38,960 nt of DNA from Runella sp. (GTDB lineage Bacteria > Bacteroidota > Bacteroidia > Cytophagales > Spirosomataceae). Both the position numbers and the translations under genes were made by a program. Where the stretch lies: positions 1-38,960 of the forward strand of contig NZ_JAIXST010000059.1 in NCBI RefSeq assembly GCF_027484545.1, given 5' to 3'. The notes beneath the pieces are model-generated. The model searched no databases and was not told the origin of the DNA. It saw only the letters and a list, made by a program, of their open reading frames with translations. Below are positions 23,271 through 29,983 of the stretch, piece by piece (within the stretch, counting starts at the first letter, position 1; the number at the start of each line of letters is the position of its first letter).

Positions 23271-25214
23271 ATGAAACTTAAAAGTATAGAAAATCATAGC
23301 TCCCCCATCGGGGGCGGGGGGGGCTTGGCCGTTGCTGTATTGGGTTTGGGCGAAGCAGGTTCGCATTTTGCCAATGACTTAGCTGAGATGGGTGTTGAGG
23401 TAACGGGTTATGACCCTAATCCCATTCGAAAATTGCATCCTTCCATTGTTGTCAAAGAAAGTAATGCCGAAGCAGTACGAAAGGCGAATGTAATTTTCAG
23501 TGCCAATCTTTCTTCTGTTTCCATTGAAATTGCCGAAGAATTGGTGGGGGTCTTACAACCCCATCAGTTTTTCTGTGAAATGAATACGTCAGGCCCCGAA
23601 AAAAAGCAGAAAATAGCTTCTGTTTTAGCTCCATCGGGGGTAAAAATGATTGATTTAGCCATTATGGCTCCCGTGCCACCCAAAGGAATGATGACCCCCT
23701 TATTGGCATCGGGTGAACATGCGGCTGCGTTTTTGGAGAAAGTAAAACCGCTGAATCTCGACTTAAAACAAGTAGAAAACAGTCAAATTGGCGATGCCGC
23801 TACTCGAAAACTTCTGCGTTCGATTGTGTACAAAGGCATTGCAGCCGTCGTATGTGAGGCAATGGAAGCAGGCATAGCCTTCGGTATGGAAAGCTACATC
23901 CGAGGTCAAATCAGTTCATTGATTGGCGGCAACAACGACTTGATTGACCGTTTTGTGGAAGGCAGCAAAACCCACGCACTCCGCCGAATGCACGAAATGG
24001 AAGCTGTCATTGAGATGTTACGCCCCCTAACCCGCGCGGCGGACCGTCCCAATGGGGGAATTATGACCACTGCAACAAGAGATAATTTAAGAAGTTTAGC
24101 AAACATCAGAGAAAAAGAAACTCCCCCATTGGGGGTGGGGGGGGCTATTCCCTACATGCAATTTCGGGGCGGCAGCTCCAAAGGTCTTTTCTTCAAAGCC
24201 GAAGACCTTGCTACAGACGAAACCCGTCGAAATCAGGTCATTTTGGCGATCATGGACGGTGTCGTGGCGGGCGACCCGCGTCAGATTGACGGCTTGGGAG
24301 GAGCCAATTCGCTGACAAGTAAAGTGGCGATTGTCAGTCCATCACAAAGCCCGGATGCCGACTTAGATTATTTCTTCATTCAGGTCGTAGTTGGAAAAGG
24401 GCGCGTTTCAACCATTCAAAGTTGCGGCAATATTTTAGCGGGTGTGCTTCCTTTCGCCATCGAATCGGGAATGATTCCGGCGCAACACCCAACGACGTCG
24501 GCCCGAATTAACATTGTCAATACGGGCGGAATTTGTGAGGTGGTTGTTCAAACCCCAAACGGTCAGGTCGAATATGCTGGCAATGCCCGCGTAGCCGGTG
24601 TGTTGGGAACCGCCGCTCCGATTGTTTGTAACTACCTGAATACGGCTGGTTCTACCTGCGGCTCTTTGCTTCCCACGGGTCAAGTAAAAGATAGTATTGA
24701 TGGAGTTAAAGTCACCTGCATTGACAATGGGATGCCGTTGGTAGTGATGCGAGCCTCGGATTTTGGAATTAGCGGTTATGAAAGTAAGTCTGAATTGGAA
24801 GCCAACGAAGTGCTTAAAAAACAAATGGAAAGCATCCGTTTACAGGCGGGGGTCAAAATGAACTTAGGTGATGTCAGCGAGCAGACCATCCCTAAAATGT
24901 GCCTGATTGCTCCGGCCCAACAGGGCGGTATGGTTACCACCCGCATGTTTATCCCCCACGTCGTCCACGAAGCCATCGGCGTTTTAGCGGCGGTATCGGT
25001 TGCTACGGCCTGTGTTTTACCCGGCAGCGTCGCTGAAGGCATTGCCGCTTTTGAAAAGGGAGATACGTTTTTCTCGGTCGAACATCCATCGGGAGAATTT
25101 ACCGTAAACTTAGAATACGCCTTTCAAAATGGAGAAATCAGCATCAAAAAATCGGGAGTCATTCGCACTGCTCGTTTATTAAGCAAAGGAGAGGTTTTTG
25201 TACCTGCGATTTGA
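23271..25214 (+). CDS. Fusion of a 6PGDH-like dehydrogenase and a PrpF/GalD-like tautomerase
   Basis: The 647-residue protein has two enzymes in one chain. Residues about 20-282 are a 6-phosphogluconate-dehydrogenase-like NAD(P) protein with a DUF1932 C-terminus: GLGEAG (25-30), NTSGPEKK, KLLRSIVYKGIAAV and RRMHEMEAVIEMLR. Residues about 294-647 are a PrpF/diaminopimelate-epimerase-fold isomerase: PYMQFRGGSSKGLFF, IDGLGGANSLTSKVAI, IQSCGNILAGVLPF. This is the family of 4-oxalomesaconate tautomerase GalD and LigU. Three stretches (about residues 10-19, 251-262, 284-293) are encoded by palindromic repeats. The last lies exactly at the domain boundary and seems to have removed the stop and start between two once separate genes. 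The tautomerase fits the GalB and aldolase neighbours; the dehydrogenase substrate is unknown. Confidence 0.85.
   Translation: MKLKSIENHSSPIGGGGGLAVAVLGLGEAGSHFANDLAEMGVEVTGYDPNPIRKLHPSIVVKESNAEAVRKANVIFSANLSSVSIEIAEELVGVLQPHQFFCEMNTSGPEKKQKIASVLAPSGVKMIDLAIMAPVPPKGMMTPLLASGEHAAAFLEKVKPLNLDLKQVENSQIGDAATRKLLRSIVYKGIAAVVCEAMEAGIAFGMESYIRGQISSLIGGNNDLIDRFVEGSKTHALRRMHEMEAVIEMLRPLTRAADRPNGGIMTTATRDNLRSLANIREKETPPLGVGGAIPYMQFRGGSSKGLFFKAEDLATDETRRNQVILAIMDGVVAGDPRQIDGLGGANSLTSKVAIVSPSQSPDADLDYFFIQVVVGKGRVSTIQSCGNILAGVLPFAIESGMIPAQHPTTSARINIVNTGGICEVVVQTPNGQVEYAGNARVAGVLGTAAPIVCNYLNTAGSTCGSLLPTGQVKDSIDGVKVTCIDNGMPLVVMRASDFGISGYESKSELEANEVLKKQMESIRLQAGVKMNLGDVSEQTIPKMCLIAPAQQGGMVTTRMFIPHVVHEAIGVLAAVSVATACVLPGSVAEGIAAFEKGDTFFSVEHPSGEFTVNLEYAFQNGEISIKKSGVIRTARLLSKGEVFVPAI
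23298..23325 (-). repeat. C5/G5 palindromic element copy 4
   Basis: This is an inverted partner of copy 3 (AGCTCCCCCATCGGGGGCGG then six G, C and T) near the start of the fusion gene. It encodes SSPIGGGGGL. The pair spans the whole gap between the two genes. Confidence 0.85.
24021..24059 (+). repeat. C5/G5 palindromic element copy 5, carrying a nested GC cassette
   Basis: The unit CGCCCCCTAACCC ... CAATGGGGGA is split by extra GC-rich bases, with the 19-bp word at 24032-24050. It is read in frame as PLTRAADRPNGG near the end of the dehydrogenase domain. Confidence 0.85.
24032..24050 (+). repeat. 19-bp GC cassette, copy 1
   Basis: CCGCGCGGCGGACCGTCCC is identical to the reverse complement of 26618-26637 (offset one base) in the mnmE insert, although the surrounding repeat families differ. 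Confidence 0.85.
24120..24147 (-). repeat. C5/G5 palindromic element copy 6
   Basis: ACTCCCCCATTGGGGGTGGG followed by five G, CTA is the inverted partner of copy 5. It encodes TPPLGVGGAI at the junction of the dehydrogenase and tautomerase domains. Confidence 0.85.
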
Positions 25215-25271
25215 TATATTCATTGCTTCACGAATATTAATAAAAGGAATTCTATCCAGCTAAATTTTTCA

Positions 25272-25318
25272 TTAAACCCTGCAAATTTGGAATTAGATTC
25301 CGAATTTGCAGGGTTTAA
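25272..25318 (+). terminator. 22-bp inverted repeat at the end of the catabolic operon
   Basis: Arms 25272-25293 and 25297-25318 are inverted copies with one mismatch (TTAAACCCTGCAAATTTGGA and its reverse) around TAG. It lies 58 bases after the fusion gene. The GC content is modest and no T run follows, so it may be a dispersed repeat serving as a terminator. Confidence 0.65.
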
Positions 25319-25334
25319 ATACTTTTATCAGTAT

Positions 25335-25544
25335 TCATCGCCAGCCTTCTGGACGAATAGGCGTACAATCTTTGCTTAACACACAGGGGAAATTAGGAGC
25401 AGGAGATGCATCTAAGTTGATTTGATTTCCTAACAAAGTGGTAACAATTGGGCTGGGATAGCCCTCTCTTATCATCCAGTAAAGCCATTTTTTCTGCGGG
25501 TCTTTCACATTTTGAATGTTGCCAATAATACCGGGATACGAGCT
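25335..25544 (-). pseudogene. C-terminal fragment of an unrecognised gene
   Basis: The minus-strand frame ending at TGA 25335-25337 is coding-like for about 69 codons. It contains PGIIGNIQNVKDPQKKWLYW, REGYPSPIVTTLLGNQ and a CVLSKDCTPIRPEGWR end. An in-frame TAA precedes it at 25545-25547 and no start codon is evident. The two cysteines near the end faintly recall C-termini of DUF4249-type lipoproteins, but I do not assign it. It is probably debris left between the catabolic operon and mnmE. Confidence 0.45.
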
Positions 25545-25794
25545 TTAAAAAATTCCATGGTGCGAATGAAAACAAAATCACCTCAACAAACCTAACCTTG
25601 CGATTTTAAAGCCGTTTCATTCACCAAATTACACATACCAATGAAAAACTCCGTTTGAAAAAGAGAGCAAATTCCGACAATGGGTAATCTTCGACTATTA
25701 CTCTATTAGTCCAATTTTTCACAGTCGATTTTAACAAGATTTACCGTAAAAAAATAAGGCAAAAAGCCCTGATATATTGTTCATTTTAGCAGCC
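25545..25794. other. Intergenic DNA with possible coding debris
   Basis: On the minus strand two short frames read like protein (VIVEDYPLSEFALFFK and TEFFIGMCNLVNETALKSQG) but are broken by frameshifts. They may belong with the fragment at 25335. No terminator for mnmE is obvious. Confidence 0.3.
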
Positions 25795-27651
25795 TTACTT
25801 TCCAATACAAAACTTACTGAAGATATTGGCCAATAAATCATCATTAACTATTTGTCCGGTTATCTCCCCTAAATGATGTAATGCCAATCGGATATCCTGT
25901 GCCAGAAAATCACCCGTTATTCCTATTTCGAGGCCGTTGAGGGCATCCCTAAGCGCCTGTTGGGTTTTAACAAGATGTTCATAATGACGCAAATTAGTGA
26001 TGACCGTGTCACTCGCAGAATCCGCCTCTAACAAGGAAGCCGTAAGGAATTTTTTGAGAGTTTCTATTCCTTCACCTGTTTTAGCAGAGATGGCAATTTC
26101 ATTGCGCGGCGTACCCTCCCCAACACTTCTCTTAACAGGAGAAGTGTTGGGAGAAGTTATCGTTACAATCCTTCCCAATACTTCTTCTAAATTTTCAAAT
26201 AACTTTTCATTTCTAAAGCGAATAATCGTAATTCCATAGATGGATTTAAGCTCTTGGGTTCTTAATTCATCGTATTCAATTTGTTCTTTTCCTAAGTGTA
26301 CTCCTCCATCAAGTTCAATTCCCAAGCGATGTTCTGCACAATAAAAATCTAAAACAAACCCTTCCTGAACAGGATGTTGCCTCCTAAATTTCAACCCATT
26401 CAATTGGCGATTTCTCAAGATTTGCCAAAGAAACTCCTCTGCTGATGTTAGTGTTTGGCGAAGGTTACGTGCATTTTCCAAAATAGGGGGAGGTATTTTA
26501 TAATGCATTGGTTTATAACCGTCATAAATAAAGGCTTGCGCTTTAGGCTCAACCTCACCCAACCCTCTCCTTTCCGGAGAGGGCTTTTTACTCCCCTCGC
26601 CTGAAAAGAGAGGGGTTGGGGACGGTCCGCCGCGCGGTGAGGTTAAATCCGCCTTATTCCTCACCCAAATCACCCTTTTTTTCTCCTCCAATCCTTCCGC
26701 CAGCTTTTCTACTTCTGCTAAGGTTTCCTCACTGTCAAACAGCATCAATACCACATCGGCCTGTTCCATGGCTCGCATAGAACGCTTGATTCCCATTGAT
26801 TCAACCACATCTTCGGTTTCGCGAATACCAGCGGTGTCAATGATTCGGAACTTAATTCCGTCAATATAAAGTATATCTTCAATCACATCGCGTGTTGTGC
26901 CCGCAATAGCCGTTACAATGGCTTTTTCTTCGTTAAGTAGGGTATTGAGAAGCGTCGATTTCCCTACATTTGGTAAGCCAATAATCGCTACGGGTATCCC
27001 TTCTTTCAGTGCATTTCCAAAATCAAAGGACTCAATCAAGGGTTCAATCGTACTTTGAAGATTTATAATCAATGTTTTGAGATCGTCTCGATTGGCAAAT
27101 TCAACATCCTCTTCGCCAAAATCCAATTCCAACTCTACCATGCTGGCAAAGTGAATAAGTTCTTCACGAAGGGAGGCTAATTTTTTGGAAAAACCGCCGC
27201 GCAGCTGATTCAGAGCCGTTCGGTGACTTGCCGCCGAATCAGCCGCGATGAGGTCAGCAACCGCTTCGGCCTGTACCAAATCAAACTGACCGTTTAAGAA
27301 AGCCCGTTGGGTAAACTCCCCCGGACGCGCCAAACGGGCACCGTGTTTGACCAGTAGTTTTATAATTTGCCGAATGATATAATCAGAGCCGTGACAGGAA
27401 ATCTCAACGGTATCTTCTTTGGTAAATGATTTAGGACCTTTAAAAACAGCTACAAGCACCTCATCCACAATCACATTATTCTCCCGAATCGTACCGAAGT
27501 GTACCGTATGGGTCTCGACTTTTGTTAGGTCTTTCCCCTTAAAAATCTGATTAACAATCGAAAACGTTTGCTCTCCCGATATTCTAATCACTGCAATAGC
27601 CCCTACCCCCGACGGCGTAGCAAGCGCACAAATAGCTTCCTGTTGATACAT
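25795..27651 (-). CDS. mnmE: tRNA modification GTPase MnmE with an inserted DUF559 endonuclease domain
   Basis: MnmE works with MnmG in the cytoplasm to modify the wobble uridine of certain tRNAs. The tetrahydrofolate-binding N-terminal domain (about 1-120), the helical domain, the G domain and the terminal CIGK (catalytic cysteine) are all present. G1 is GLPNVGKST (225-233), G2 GTTRD (251-255), G3 DTAG (272-275) and G4 NKAD (332-335). G5 (ISAKTGEGI, 521-529) should follow G4 after about 20-30 residues, but about 180 residues (336-516) intervene. The protein has 618 residues against a usual 450-465. The extra part is repeat-encoded linker, a DUF559 nuclease-like domain and a second linker, all in frame. 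The gene starts at an ATG overlapping the DUF4177 stop by one base. Activity is plausible but unproven. Confidence 0.93.
   Translation of the reverse strand: MYQQEAICALATPSGVGAIAVIRISGEQTFSIVNQIFKGKDLTKVETHTVHFGTIRENNVIVDEVLVAVFKGPKSFTKEDTVEISCHGSDYIIRQIIKLLVKHGARLARPGEFTQRAFLNGQFDLVQAEAVADLIAADSAASHRTALNQLRGGFSKKLASLREELIHFASMVELELDFGEEDVEFANRDDLKTLIINLQSTIEPLIESFDFGNALKEGIPVAIIGLPNVGKSTLLNTLLNEEKAIVTAIAGTTRDVIEDILYIDGIKFRIIDTAGIRETEDVVESMGIKRSMRAMEQADVVLMLFDSEETLAEVEKLAEGLEEKKRVIWVRNKADLTSPRGGPSPTPLFSGEGSKKPSPERRGLGEVEPKAQAFIYDGYKPMHYKIPPPILENARNLRQTLTSAEEFLWQILRNRQLNGLKFRRQHPVQEGFVLDFYCAEHRLGIELDGGVHLGKEQIEYDELRTQELKSIYGITIIRFRNEKLFENLEEVLGRIVTITSPNTSPVKRSVGEGTPRNEIAISAKTGEGIETLKKFLTASLLEADSASDTVITNLRHYEHLVKTQQALRDALNGLEIGITGDFLAQDIRLALHHLGEITGQIVNDDLLANIFSKFCIGK
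26116..26153. repeat. Palindrome on the 3' side of the DUF559 insert
   Basis: CTCCCCAACACTTCTC (26116-26131) pairs with GAGAAGTGTTGGGAG (26139-26153) with one bulged base. On the coding strand it encodes SPNTSPVKRSVGEG, between the nuclease domain and the G5 region. Confidence 0.85.
26551..26644. repeat. 94-bp compound palindrome on the 5' side of the DUF559 insert
   Basis: Outer arms AACCTCACC and GGTGAGGTT enclose inner hairpins, including CCCTCTCC-TTTCC-GGAGAGGG. It encodes SPTPLFSGEGSKKPSPERRG and flanking residues. The 19-bp GC cassette lies at one end. The same type of CTCACCC-CAACCC-CTCTCC word is, from memory, a common dispersed repeat in Bacteroidota. Confidence 0.85.
26619..26637 (-). 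repeat. 19-bp GC cassette, copy 2
   Basis: The plus strand reads GGGACGGTCCGCCGCGCGG, the exact reverse complement of 24032-24050. It sits inside the outer arm of the mnmE palindrome and is read in frame (SPRGGPSP). Confidence 0.85.
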
Positions 27652-27857
27652 TACGAAAAAGTAGCGAGACGCTTGAAAATAAACATCACCTTGGACGTTG
27701 CACCGTGGCCGTGATTCACATCAACAGAATTAACCAATTCCCAACCTTGCTTCGCCATCTCATTCAATTGGGCTTCTATGCTCTCTGGAGCAAGAACAGT
27801 TCCCCAAAAACCTCCTGGTTTTACTTCTATTACTTTGTACTCGTAGTTAGTTGTCAT
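27651..27857 (-). CDS. DUF4177 small protein
   Basis: The 68-residue protein matches the DUF4177 pattern: YEYKVIEV at the start, IEAQLNEMAKQGWELVNSV in the middle and MFIFKR near the end. The function is unknown; members are small cytoplasmic alpha/beta proteins. Its stop codon overlaps the mnmE start by one base (TAATG arrangement), which suggests translational coupling. It follows the beta-barrel gene by about 15 bases. Confidence 0.88.
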   Translation of the reverse strand: MTTNYEYKVIEVKPGGFWGTVLAPESIEAQLNEMAKQGWELVNSVDVNHGHGATSKVMFIFKRLATFS

Positions 27858-27872
27858 AAAATCAATTTTTCG

Positions 27873-28562
27873 TTATGAGCGCAAAGGTAATGCTTTCCTC
27901 TTTTTTTGCACGAGAAGAATGCCAAGACTAAATCCCCCCGAGAGACTGATAATAGGCGCATAATTTCCCGGTCGCAAACTTCGAAGGTTGAACAAATTGG
28001 TCCTTCCCAAGTTGGTATTGGCTTGTCCCAAAGGAGCGTCATTGGTGACAATAAGTTTCCGAAAGCCACCACCTACATAAATTTCAATGGACATACGGTC
28101 AGGAACCAACCACTGGTAGCCAAATTTTCCATGCAGTGCCGAGACCCGACGGCGAGTCCGCAAAAAACCTTCCTCAAAATAAGCGCACGTTCCCGTTGCG
28201 GGATTACACTGATGCCCAATGGCTTGGTACTGTCTGATAAACACCTCTTTCCGAAAATACTCCAAGGCAAAATAACTTCCACTTAATTTTGAAGCTGATT
28301 TGGTTACATAATACCGCAGCTGTGTCCGAAAACGCCAGTTATTCTTGTCAGGATAACGCGAATGTTCATCCCAAAGATTAGTATAAGAATTCCCCCAACC
28401 CACTTCCTGCTGCACACTCCAACGAGTACCGAGTGGAATTTCGGCCCCCAACGTCAGCGTATTATCAGGGTCTAACAGCATGGAAGGTGTAAACTTTATT
28501 ATCGCTGCGGGGCGGATTGTATCTTGGGCTTGGAGTGAAGAGGTGAACAATAGCAACAGCAT
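27873..28562 (-). CDS. Outer-membrane beta-barrel protein, DUF3575-like
   Basis: I chose ATG 28562, which gives a compact signal peptide (MLLLLFTSSLQAQ); a TTG start at 28583 is possible. The 229-residue product is rich in alternating aromatic strands (TLGAEIPLGTRWSVQQEVGW, FRTQLRYYVTK, FGYQWLVPDRMSIEIYVGGG), as in small outer-membrane barrels. It resembles DUF3575 proteins of Bacteroidota. The C-terminus (LGILLVQKKRKALPLRS) is unusually basic for a barrel and may extend into the periplasm. It probably shares a transcript with DUF4177 and mnmE. Confidence 0.75.
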   Translation of the reverse strand: MLLLLFTSSLQAQDTIRPAAIIKFTPSMLLDPDNTLTLGAEIPLGTRWSVQQEVGWGNSYTNLWDEHSRYPDKNNWRFRTQLRYYVTKSASKLSGSYFALEYFRKEVFIRQYQAIGHQCNPATGTCAYFEEGFLRTRRRVSALHGKFGYQWLVPDRMSIEIYVGGGFRKLIVTNDAPLGQANTNLGRTNLFNLRSLRPGNYAPIISLSGGFSLGILLVQKKRKALPLRS

Positions 28563-28626
28563 CCATCTTGGGCAAAACAACAAATTTCGTCCAAGACGTT
28601 TTGTGAAAATACCTTATACTATCATA

Positions 28627-29388
28627 TTAGAGCTCAATTGAAATCTTACTTAATAACTCCATTTTGCCTTCATTTCGGTAGCTGTATTGCAGAAATCCAC
28701 CCTCACCCGTCACGAGCAACACTTTGTTGAGAGGAATCACGTCAAACGACTTTACGTCTCCCAACGTTTGCTGCAATTTAGGTTGCGTTGGCAGAGTAAT
28801 ATCAAATATTTTCAGGCCGTTATTGCCCTCACAAACAAACAACTGCGAACCATCCACGCCCAAACCGTAGGGACTTTGCATGTTTTGAGTATGAATCAAA
28901 CGAGGATTTTTCAAGTCTGAAATATCAACCACATCCAACGAGCTCATGGTAGCAAATCGCCGACAGGTCGCACCGCCCCTTAATGTAACATACGCATAAT
29001 TGCCCTGAACCACCACGGGGTCACAGCTTTGCATGTGGGTGTATTTGGCAAGCAAAGTCGGGCTTTCCGGTTGCTGATTATCAAAAATATACATCCCATC
29101 ATTGGCGCCGATAAACAGATTGGTCTTATAAGGGAAAATGGTTTCCAATCCCACACTTAAGCCAACCGTGTTTTTAGCAACAGGATTGTCGGGTTTACTG
29201 ATGTCATATACCTGCAATTTATCGGGTAAAACACAATAGAGAGAATTGCCTACAATGGCAAAACGCGCCATGGAGCCGCCCGTTCCCGTTTGACCGTTTG
29301 GATTCACATCCGCGCTTTTTTCGGCGGAGCAGCCGATAAAAAGGCTCCAAAAAGTCGCAATTACTAACGCTGTTAGAAAATTTCTCAT
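28627..29388 (-). CDS. LVIVD-repeat lipoprotein
   Basis: ATG 29388 gives a lipoprotein signal (LTALVIATFWSLFIGCS); an upstream start at 29478 would overlap the preceding gene. The 253-residue product has beta-propeller repeats of the LVIVD type: LQVYDISKPDNPV, MYIFDNQQPESPTL, LDVVDISDLKNPRLI and LKIFDITLPTQPKL. Such proteins are exported and probably bind partners or sugars. It lies 14 bases after a second LVIVD-type lipoprotein and may form a pair with it. Confidence 0.88.
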   Translation of the reverse strand: MRNFLTALVIATFWSLFIGCSAEKSADVNPNGQTGTGGSMARFAIVGNSLYCVLPDKLQVYDISKPDNPVAKNTVGLSVGLETIFPYKTNLFIGANDGMYIFDNQQPESPTLLAKYTHMQSCDPVVVQGNYAYVTLRGGATCRRFATMSSLDVVDISDLKNPRLIHTQNMQSPYGLGVDGSQLFVCEGNNGLKIFDITLPTQPKLQQTLGDVKSFDVIPLNKVLLVTGEGGFLQYSYRNEGKMELLSKISIEL

Positions 29389-29402
29389 GTCTATTTCAAG
29401 GT

Positions 29403-29948
29403 TTAGCGATAACACTTTGGCCGATTCATTTTGACTTTCTCCCAACCCACTACCACGCCTTTGGACGCATCCACGCACTCAAAATAGGTCTGAATAGATA
29501 GCGGGTACGATTGAACAGGAAACGCATTTTCGATGCGTTTTACCAGTTGAACATTCGTAGGATCGGCAATATTGAGTACCACAAAATCGCGCCCGTTATC
29601 AGCATAAAGAAGATTGCCCTTCACGGCAATGTCCACGTTTCCCGGGATTTTGATAAACGATAATTTACGCGGTGCGCGTGGGTCGGCATTGTCAATCAAG
29701 TGAAGTCCTTTTCCCTGCTCATTGATAAACAGGTAGTTGCCTCGCACATATATCTTGCCCAGTTTGCGCAGGGCCTGCGGAGCTTCGGTACTTACCTGCC
29801 TCATTTCGGCTTGAGACGAGTAAATCGGGCGATAGCCCTCTCCGCTGAATGTTGGAGCACCCGGAGGAGCAGTATCGGTGTCAATATTGGTATGACAGCC
29901 TACTAATCCAACCATCATCAAAAAACCCCAAGTAGCTATTTTTTTCAT
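29403..29948 (-). CDS. Lipoprotein with LVIVD-like repeats
   Basis: The 181-residue protein has a lipoprotein signal (WGFLMMVGLVGCH) and two LVIVD-type blades, LHLIDNADPRAPRKLSFI and FVVLNIADPTNVQLV. That is fewer than a full propeller, so it may complete a propeller with its partner or be a degenerate paralogue. The end (GWEKVKMNRPKCYR) contains a cysteine. It is first of the two-gene lipoprotein unit and follows the metallophosphoesterase gene by 35 bases. Confidence 0.85.
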   Translation of the reverse strand: MKKIATWGFLMMVGLVGCHTNIDTDTAPPGAPTFSGEGYRPIYSSQAEMRQVSTEAPQALRKLGKIYVRGNYLFINEQGKGLHLIDNADPRAPRKLSFIKIPGNVDIAVKGNLLYADNGRDFVVLNIADPTNVQLVKRIENAFPVQSYPLSIQTYFECVDASKGVVVGWEKVKMNRPKCYR

Positions 29949-29983
29949 AGTATTTGCTTTTTGCTTATTTGCCCACTTGCTCT

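Larger units (their letters stand above)
26104..26646 (-). mobile_element. In-frame DUF559 endonuclease element inside mnmE
   Basis: The insert corresponds to MnmE residues about 336-516. Its core (about 381-496, bases 26164-26511) is a DUF559/Vsr-like PD-(D/E)xK domain: ENARNLRQTLTSAEEFLWQI, LNGLKFRRQHPVQEGFVLDF, then GIELDGGVH and TIIRFRNEKLFENLEEVL. Likely catalytic residues are D435, E446 and D448 (MnmE numbering). Palindromic repeats flank it on both sides. Free-standing DUF559 proteins have about 115-125 residues, so the domain is complete. No intein or intron splicing motifs were seen, so it is probably translated as part of MnmE. Confidence 0.85.

Noticed and set aside
26104-26646. 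Intein or group II intron inside mnmE
   Set aside because: No Hint-type splice motifs (N-terminal Cys/Ser block, terminal His-Asn) and no intron structure are seen. The frame is open throughout and the flanks are palindromes.
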